A DNA stretch of 33,980 nucleotides, from positions 1-33,980 of the forward strand of contig JAJHQN010000006.1 of the NCBI GenBank assembly GCA_020833325.1, given 5' to 3'. Shown in pieces: positions 27,895-33,980 of this stretch. Source of the DNA: Desulfurococcaceae archaeon (GTDB lineage Archaea; Thermoproteota; Thermoprotei_A; Sulfolobales; Acidilobaceae). Position numbers and translations under genes: made by a program. The notes beneath the pieces are model-generated. The model saw only the letters and a list, made by a program, of their open reading frames with translations, did no database searches and was not told where the DNA came from. The number at the start of each line of letters is the position of its first letter. Within the stretch, counting starts at the first letter, position 1.

Positions 27895-28429
27895 ACTCTT
27901 CATACAACCCATAGGGTTCAATGATAGAAGTACGTTGCACTGGCTTGCAGAGGAGCTTAGGCGTAGGTTCCCAGTTAGCCTTGATGTAAGGATCTCCCTA
28001 TGGCCTATAGGTCTCGACTATCTCGATGTATTCGATTGGAGTAGAATGCAGTTTAAAGCTGTTAGGGTTAACGAGGTTTTACAGGAGCTCTACAAAGATG
28101 TCCTCGGACTTAGGGGGAGCTTTGTTCTAGGCCTCGTAGCTGGTGATGGCTATGTTGAGGGTTTAAACTTCGTCTTCGGCCTAGCCATACCGGAGCTCTC
28201 TACAGCCACCGTCTACACCTCTAGGCTTGAAACTGGGGATCGCCAATTATACCACCTCAGGGTTTTGAAGGAGGCTATGCACGAGCTCGGACACCTGCTA
28301 GGTTTAGGCCACTGCCCTAATAGAAGATGTGTTATGTCCTTTAGTAATAGCATTTCAGAGGTCGACTTTAAGGAGCCTTGGTTCTGCCCTGTTTGCGTAT
28401 CCAAGCTTAAAAGCTTTATTGGTGTTTAG
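27875..28429 (+). CDS. amzA: archaemetzincin (zinc metalloprotease)
   Basis: KEAMHELGHLLGLGHCPNRRCVMSFSNSISEVDFKEPWFCPVC: HExxHxxxGxxH plus CxxxxCxM and CxxC. Confidence 0.93.
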   Translation: MEVLSVKLFIQPIGFNDRSTLHWLAEELRRRFPVSLDVRISLWPIGLDYLDVFDWSRMQFKAVRVNEVLQELYKDVLGLRGSFVLGLVAGDGYVEGLNFVFGLAIPELSTATVYTSRLETGDRQLYHLRVLKEAMHELGHLLGLGHCPNRRCVMSFSNSISEVDFKEPWFCPVCVSKLKSFIGV

Positions 28430-28469
28430 AGATTTTGGCGTGCCCGGGGAGGGTTTGGGGTGTGCTGTA

Positions 28470-29447
28470 ATGGCTTTACTTGAGGTAGAGGATCTTAAGA
28501 CATACTACTTCACTTTGAGAGGCCCTGTTAGAGCTGTTGATGGAGTGACATTGCAGCTTGAACGCGGTGAGGTTCTTGGTATAGCTGGTGAGAGTGGTTG
28601 TGGTAAGAGTACTCTAGCCTGGAGCATACTCGGCATGGTTCCACCCCCAGGTAGGATAGTCTCTGGTAGACTTGTAGTGGACGGTATTGATATAACGAAG
28701 CTCTCGGAGGAGGAGCTTAGGGCTAAGATTAGGTGGAAGAAGGTTAGCATGATATTCCAAGGTGCTATGAACAGCCTTAACCCCGTTTATACTGCTGGAG
28801 CTCAGATTGAGGAGGTTCTAACATACCATGCTAGAATGAGCAAGTTGGAGGCTAGGAAGCGTGTATACGAGCTCCTCGAAAGCGTAGGCCTTGATAGGAG
28901 TATTGCCAACAGGTACCCACACGAGCTAAGCGGTGGGCAGAAGCAAAGGGTCGTAATAGCCATGGCGTTGGCCTTGGAGCCTGACATAGTGATAGCAGAT
29001 GAGCCTACAACAGCTCTAGACGTTGTCGTCCAAGCACAGATACTAAATCTGATGAAGAGGCTTCAGAGGGAGAAGGGGATAAGCATAATACTTATAACAC
29101 ACGACCTAGCAGTCATAGCTGAGATGGCCGATAGAGTTGCAATAATGTACGCTGGGAAGATAGTAGAGTATGGTGGTAGCGAGCAGATATTCTACAAGCC
29201 AAGACACCCATACACATACCTGTTGATGAAAGCGGTGCCAAAGCTAAGAGGGCCCAAGGAATCTCTAATATACATACCGGGACAGCCACCAGACCTAATA
29301 AACCCACCTAGAGGTTGTAGATTCGCACCAAGATGCCCCTACGCAATGGAGATATGCAAGGAGGATCCACCGGAGTTCACACCAGAGAAAGGGCACATGT
29401 CAGCATGCTGGCTTGAGAGAACGCCGGAGAAGATTAAGTACTCCTAG
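28470..29447 (+). CDS. oligopeptide/dipeptide ABC transporter ATP-binding protein (OppD/DppD-like)
   Basis: [106 protein letters not shown] is open to 28329; ATG at 28470 preferred. Confidence 0.95.
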   Translation: MALLEVEDLKTYYFTLRGPVRAVDGVTLQLERGEVLGIAGESGCGKSTLAWSILGMVPPPGRIVSGRLVVDGIDITKLSEEELRAKIRWKKVSMIFQGAMNSLNPVYTAGAQIEEVLTYHARMSKLEARKRVYELLESVGLDRSIANRYPHELSGGQKQRVVIAMALALEPDIVIADEPTTALDVVVQAQILNLMKRLQREKGISIILITHDLAVIAEMADRVAIMYAGKIVEYGGSEQIFYKPRHPYTYLLMKAVPKLRGPKESLIYIPGQPPDLINPPRGCRFAPRCPYAMEICKEDPPEFTPEKGHMSACWLERTPEKIKYS

Positions 29448-29950
29448 GGGTTCTCAAACAACCTCTTAGCCCCTTCATCAACTCTTGCTAGAGTCCTAAC
29501 CCTCTCGTACTCCCTACTACCTCTAACATAGGCTATGTAAGCTCTACTATAAGCCTCAAGCCTAGGTTCAAGCTTGTCGCCAAAGATAAGCTTACACAAC
29601 TCCACGGCATTACCAACCTCGTATAGCTCCTCCTCAACACTATCAGGTCTCCTACGGAGTAGGAGGCTTAGAATGGGCTTACGTAACGCCCTCAACCTCC
29701 CCCACTCCTCAACAGCCTTAAAGCATGCTTCCACGAGCTTGTTGAAGAGCTCCTCAGCTCCTAGAGTGGACTCTAGTAACCTTAATCCTGTAGGTCTAGT
29801 GGTGGAGCAGCTGCCCTTAGGGTATGTTAGTATTAGAGCTCTCCATTCTCTAGAGAGTAGCGGTGGTATGCTGGAGTCCACGCAGTACTCTCTAAACTTG
29901 CCCTCTACATTAACCTTCATGATCCAAGCTTTGGAGGCGAAGCCCTCCAA
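29444..29950 (-). CDS. hypothetical protein (168 aa)
   Basis: Complete ORF with coding-like composition; no family recognised. Confidence 0.55.
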   Translation of the reverse strand: MEGFASKAWIMKVNVEGKFREYCVDSSIPPLLSREWRALILTYPKGSCSTTRPTGLRLLESTLGAEELFNKLVEACFKAVEEWGRLRALRKPILSLLLRRRPDSVEEELYEVGNAVELCKLIFGDKLEPRLEAYSRAYIAYVRGSREYERVRTLARVDEGAKRLFENP

Positions 29951-29952
29951 TC

Positions 29953-30420
29953 CTATAACCTCTTCAAAACGATGTACTCTAGGATGCCGTAGCTAGCTAT
30001 TATCATTGATGGTATGAGGATTATGATGGCTGTAAGGCTGAGGAGGAGGTTCACACCTTCCCTCCATATAGTGTATACTGTTACCTCAGCCCTGCCAAGA
30101 CTTGATTCGAAGTTGAAAGATATTACCTCAAGGAGGTTCTCCACTTTAACATTAGTAGAGCCTCCAGGTTCGAGTTTTAGCTGTCTATCACCTATAGCTA
30201 CGTTTAGCCACGAGCCACCTACATTGGATATCGTTATGGTTACATTCCTATACGATCTATCCAGTGTTACGTTTAGGAGTTCGAAGGCACGTTTAGATAC
30301 ATTGGATTCTACTGTTAAAGTGTAGGGTGCCCCCACGGTGTCCCAGCCGCTCCCTATAACTGATAATGTGAAGGCCGCTAGGATTCCTGCTAGGCCTAGA
30401 GCTATCTTAGCTAAACTCAA
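29953..30420 (-). CDS. hypothetical membrane-anchored protein (155 aa)
   Basis: N-terminal hydrophobic segment, polar beta-rich middle (NVTITISNVGGSWLNVAIGDRQLKLEPGGSTNVKVENL), C-terminal TM LLLSLTAIIILIPSMIIASYGIL. Confidence 0.6.
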   Translation of the reverse strand: MSLAKIALGLAGILAAFTLSVIGSGWDTVGAPYTLTVESNVSKRAFELLNVTLDRSYRNVTITISNVGGSWLNVAIGDRQLKLEPGGSTNVKVENLLEVISFNFESSLGRAEVTVYTIWREGVNLLLSLTAIIILIPSMIIASYGILEYIVLKRL

Positions 30421-30500
30421 TAGACACCCCGGGTTTTAGTATCTGGCTTGCAAGGCTATATAAGATTTTAACTGTATCCCCTAGTACTAGGTTAAAGGCT

Positions 30501-31271
30501 ATGAGGAGGAGGCTAGTGCTACTTTTAACCCCCATCTCCGCAGCCGTCCTAGTAGCTATTGCAATCCTATGGGCTAGTGGTTTTACTGTAGAGGAGGTCA
30601 CTCTGGTTAAAGGAGGTGTTGTAGCTAACGAGACTAGAGGTTACACTGTTTACCTTGATAGAGTGCGTGGAGTAGAGTACATAGTTACATTCCTGGAGGC
30701 TGGCCGCGCAGATCTAAGGGTTGCTGTGTTATATAAACTCAACGACTCTATAGGTGAGGTTTTAAGCAGTGCTAGTATAACAGCTGGATCCAGGGGCTAC
30801 ATAAGCCTGCCCCGGGGAGCTCTAATAGACACCATCAACCTGAGGTTAGCAAGCCCCCCCATGCACATACCACCTAGTTTTATGGAGAGCGTAGAACCAG
30901 GGGTTCTCAGGATCAGGTATGAGATGCCAGGCATGAACGTCAACGCACTACTAGAGGCTAGACTTAGGATAGAGTGGTTCAACGTAACAGTAGTTGGAGA
31001 AGGTGATTTCATTGTGAAAACAGAGCTTTACAACGGCTGGGACCTCGTGGGTGTATTGGAGAGGAGCTGTAATGGAGTCTGTAGCCTAGAGTGGAGCCCG
31101 GAGGAGCCAGTGACTTCAATAGACGTCATAGCTATCAAAACCAGTACGAGAGCCCAGGCAACACTACTAGTGGTAGGCCTACTAGCAACTCTAACCCTAC
31201 TCTCCACAGCCCTCTACGCGATAATGAGAAAGGGGGTAAACGAAAGCTTTTTAAGATTCAAACCTAGATAG
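30501..31271 (+). CDS. hypothetical membrane-anchored protein (256 aa)
   Basis: N-terminal TM LVLLLTPISAAVLVAIAILW, extracytoplasmic domain with paired Cys (ERSCNGVCSLEW), C-terminal TM ATLLVVGLLATLTLLSTALYAIM. Confidence 0.6.
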   Translation: MRRRLVLLLTPISAAVLVAIAILWASGFTVEEVTLVKGGVVANETRGYTVYLDRVRGVEYIVTFLEAGRADLRVAVLYKLNDSIGEVLSSASITAGSRGYISLPRGALIDTINLRLASPPMHIPPSFMESVEPGVLRIRYEMPGMNVNALLEARLRIEWFNVTVVGEGDFIVKTELYNGWDLVGVLERSCNGVCSLEWSPEEPVTSIDVIAIKTSTRAQATLLVVGLLATLTLLSTALYAIMRKGVNESFLRFKPR

Positions 31272-31299
31272 TCTAGGGCGGCTAGGTGAGGTGGAGGGT

Positions 31300-33980
31300 A
31301 TGAGCTCCCGTTTAAAGGCTTTAGCACTCGCTCTCGCAACACTCCTAGTACTACCCCTAATCCTGGCTCAAGCTACCCCAGCTTTAGCCCAGGTTAAGGG
31401 GCCTGCAGTTGATAAGGTTGAGTGGTTTAGAGTCAACATACCAGACGTACCTGCAGCCATAACAACTGGCAAGATAGACCTCTACATATTCGGCAGGCTC
31501 CCAGCCGCAATGGCCGAGAGTTTGGCCGCAACACCTGGTATAAGAATTGTAACAGCAGCAGCAGGGTTAACAGACTTAGTCTTAAACCCTGCTCCTGTTC
31601 AGATTCTGAAGTTCCCTGGTAGGGAGTCTAGGGAGACTGCTGCTCTCAAGCTTGGTGTTAACCCACTGTTGATTAGGTATGTTAAGTTTATTGAGGCTGA
31701 GAGGAAGACTGAGGTTGAGCTTTGTGGTGTTGTAGATGTACCTAGGGGTGTTGAGGAGGTTTTCAGAGCTGAGAAGGTTAACTTCAACCCATTCTGTATA
31801 AGGGAGGTTAGATTCGAACTACAATACGCGTTCGATAGGGAGCGTATCGCTAGGGAGGTCTACAGAGGATTCGCTATTATAAAGTACACGTTCTACGGCC
31901 CAGACGACCCGACGTACGCGGATCTAGCAGATGTTATAGCCAAGTATGCGTTCGAATACAACTTCGAGAGGGCTAAGAGGAACATAGAGGATATAATGAG
32001 ATCTGTTGGAGCAGACCTGGTGGGAGGAAAATGGCATTATAGAGGTCAGAGGATTGACATAGTGGGTATCATAAGAGTTGAAGATGAAAGGCTTGAACTT
32101 GGAAGATCATTCGCATTAGAGCTAGTAAAACTAGGGTTCAACGTAATACCATCAGAGCTTACATTCGGGCCAGCGATAGAGATAGTTTATGGTACAAACC
32201 CAATAGACTTCCAGTGGCACTTCTACACTGAAGGTTGGGGTAAGGGTGCTCTAGATAGGTATGATCCAGGTAACCTAGCTCAGTTCGGTGCAGATGTACT
32301 AGGCTACCTGCCAGGCTGGGGTGAGGCTGAATACTGGAACTACAAGCACGAGCTTACAATCGATGGTAGGAATGCTTCTGACTACGCTAGAGATGCCTAC
32401 TACATGAATGTTAAGAGTAAGGAGGAATGGCTTGAAGCTCTAAGAAAGGGCACAGATCTAGCCATAAGAGAATCCATTAGAATATGGGGTTTCGCAACAC
32501 TAGATAAATGGCCTGTCAGAGCTGAAGTCCAAGGATTAACAATAGATCTCGGAGCAGGCCTTAGGAGTCCATATAACTGTAGAGGCTGGTTCATAACTGG
32601 TAGGACTGATATTAAGGTTGGACACCTATGGGTATGGACAGCTTCAACAGTGTGGAACACGTTTAGAGGATTTAGAGACGTGTACAGCGTTGACCCTGCA
32701 AGGTGCACCTACGACTTCGTAGTCTGGAGGCATCCATTTACAGGTATGCCTATACCGTTTAGAACTAAGTTTACTGTTGAAACTGCAGGTCCTGATGGTA
32801 AGCTTAAGGTTCCAGATGATGCGTTATGGTTTGATGTTAATAGGAAGACCTGGGTATACGCTAGGGAGCTAGGTAGGACTGAGGCTACCAGCAAGGTTGT
32901 CTTCGACATGTCAAGATTCCTTGGAGCTAAATGGCATAATGGCCAAACTATAACATGGGCTGACCTACTGGGAACACTAGCACTATACCTAGACGCTGTC
33001 TACGACCCTGAGAAGGCTAAAACCGAGAGGGCATTCGTAGCTGTAAATAAGGAGGGTTTTGATACAGTTGTAGCCGTGAGACCTGTAGGTAACAATCTCG
33101 AAGTCTACATAAACTTCTGGCATTTCGAGCCAGCCTACATAGCAGATTGGGCTACATGGGCTACCTCCACGACAGTACCGTTTGAGCTTGTTGTTGCTCA
33201 GACTTACGCTGGTTATATTGCTAAGGAGTTTGCATTAGACCAAGCTAGATCTAGAGCTGAGAACCTCCCATGGCTTAGTCTTGTCATGAAAGCTCATGCT
33301 GAGAAAGTTGCAGGCTACTTCAGGGACGGTAGGATTAAGTTCGATGACTTCAAATCATATGTTACAACACCTGCAGGAGCACTAATGACCTCCAGCGACT
33401 GGGATGCTAGGGTTAGAGCTCTCCTATCATGGTTTGATAAGACTGGCACTCTATGGGTTTCCAACGGACCGTACATGCTAACATACTATAGCTCTGAGGA
33501 GCAGAAGCTGATACTAGAGGCTTTCAGAGATCCAACTTACCCGTTCGGGCCTAGGGACTGGGTTTTCGGTGAAGCTAAACCAGTGGCGATAACAAAGATT
33601 GAAGCACCATTAGTACCTGTAGGTGGTCCAGCTAAGATTGTTATAAGAGCTGAAGCTCCAGGTGTTATAACTGTTAAGTATGTTATTAGGGATCCTGTTA
33701 CAAAAGCTGTTATCACTAGTGGTGTTGCTAAGCAGACAGCTGAGGGTTTCGTTATAGAGCTCCCCGAGGCAATAACGAACCTACTTAACCCCTTCGCTGT
33801 ATACGAGGTTCTAGTCATAGCATACTCCACTGAGATAGCAGTTCCAACTGAAGTTATTGCTAGGATTCAAACTGTCCCAGTTGGGTTTGTGCAAGAGATT
33901 ACTGCTATTGGTCAGAGTGTTGAGGAGCTTGGTAGGAATTTGGCTGTTGTTCAGGCTGATTTGTTGAGGAGGATGGAGGA
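31300..33980 (+). CDS. ABC transporter family-5 (peptide) substrate-binding protein, C-terminus beyond window
   Basis: Manual translation: signal peptide MSSRLKALALALATLLVLPLILAQATPALAQ, continuous frame to window end with FELQYAFDRERIAREVYRGFA, SRFLGAKWHNGQTITWADLL, LWVSNGPYMLTYYSSEEQKLILEAFRDPTYPFGP. Not in the ORF track because it is open at the right edge. Confidence 0.9.
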   Translation, partial: MSSRLKALALALATLLVLPLILAQATPALAQVKGPAVDKVEWFRVNIPDVPAAITTGKIDLYIFGRLPAAMAESLAATPGIRIVTAAAGLTDLVLNPAPVQILKFPGRESRETAALKLGVNPLLIRYVKFIEAERKTEVELCGVVDVPRGVEEVFRAEKVNFNPFCIREVRFELQYAFDRERIAREVYRGFAIIKYTFYGPDDPTYADLADVIAKYAFEYNFERAKRNIEDIMRSVGADLVGGKWHYRGQRIDIVGIIRVEDERLELGRSFALELVKLGFNVIPSELTFGPAIEIVYGTNPIDFQWHFYTEGWGKGALDRYDPGNLAQFGADVLGYLPGWGEAEYWNYKHELTIDGRNASDYARDAYYMNVKSKEEWLEALRKGTDLAIRESIRIWGFATLDKWPVRAEVQGLTIDLGAGLRSPYNCRGWFITGRTDIKVGHLWVWTASTVWNTFRGFRDVYSVDPARCTYDFVVWRHPFTGMPIPFRTKFTVETAGPDGKLKVPDDALWFDVNRKTWVYARELGRTEATSKVVFDMSRFLGAKWHNGQTITWADLLGTLALYLDAVYDPEKAKTERAFVAVNKEGFDTVVAVRPVGNNLEVYINFWHFEPAYIADWATWATSTTVPFELVVAQTYAGYIAKEFALDQARSRAENLPWLSLVMKAHAEKVAGYFRDGRIKFDDFKSYVTTPAGALMTSSDWDARVRALLSWFDKTGTLWVSNGPYMLTYYSSEEQKLILEAFRDPTYPFGPRDWVFGEAKPVAITKIEAPLVPVGGPAKIVIRAEAPGVITVKYVIRDPVTKAVITSGVAKQTAEGFVIELPEAITNLLNPFAVYEVLVIAYSTEIAVPTEVIARIQTVPVGFVQEITAIGQSVEELGRNLAVVQADLLRRME

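Noticed and set aside
1-33980. CRISPR arrays, rRNA genes, prophage or Cas genes
   Set aside because: No regularly spaced direct repeats, rRNA signatures or phage/Cas proteins were seen.

Overview
This 33,980-bp window looks like a hyperthermophilic crenarchaeal chromosome segment (probably Desulfurococcales-like; lineage is my inference from gene content, TTG/GTG starts and TATA-box promoters). It is mostly housekeeping: tRNA-Met cytidine acetyltransferase TmcA (truncated at the left edge and absent from the ORF track), TrmI, IlvE, A-type ATP synthase subunits A, E, F and I, diphthine synthase, TusA/DsrE, a DUF1152 protein, an FAD oxidoreductase, a PurM/ThiL-like protein, an amidohydrolase, L38e, a beta-CASP nuclease, tRNA-Phe(GAA), enoyl-CoA hydratase, IorA/IorB, archaemetzincin, an oligopeptide ABC ATPase and a family-5 substrate-binding protein running off the right edge. 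The least explained signal is a ~285-bp GC-rich structured repeat present twice in opposite orientation (14488-14773 +; 22160-22443 -). The two copies share a 5' boundary (GTTTACAACTG), a chain of hairpins with compensatory changes, and a 3' hairpin GAAACC[T]YGCCCTTT(T)AAGGGCxxGGAGGGGGTYATAA that resembles IS200/IS605 right ends and TnpB omegaRNA. A related tail occurs at 3624-3659. No intact tnpB or tnpA is in the window. Other notable items are a complete LAGLIDADG intein with an internal HTH at the AtpA P-loop, a VapB-like antitoxin with an extra N-terminal HTH-like domain overlapping its PIN toxin, a decayed fdhD fragment next to tRNA-Phe, and a 56-aa RHH gene missed by the ORF track. All family calls are by eye; no search was run.
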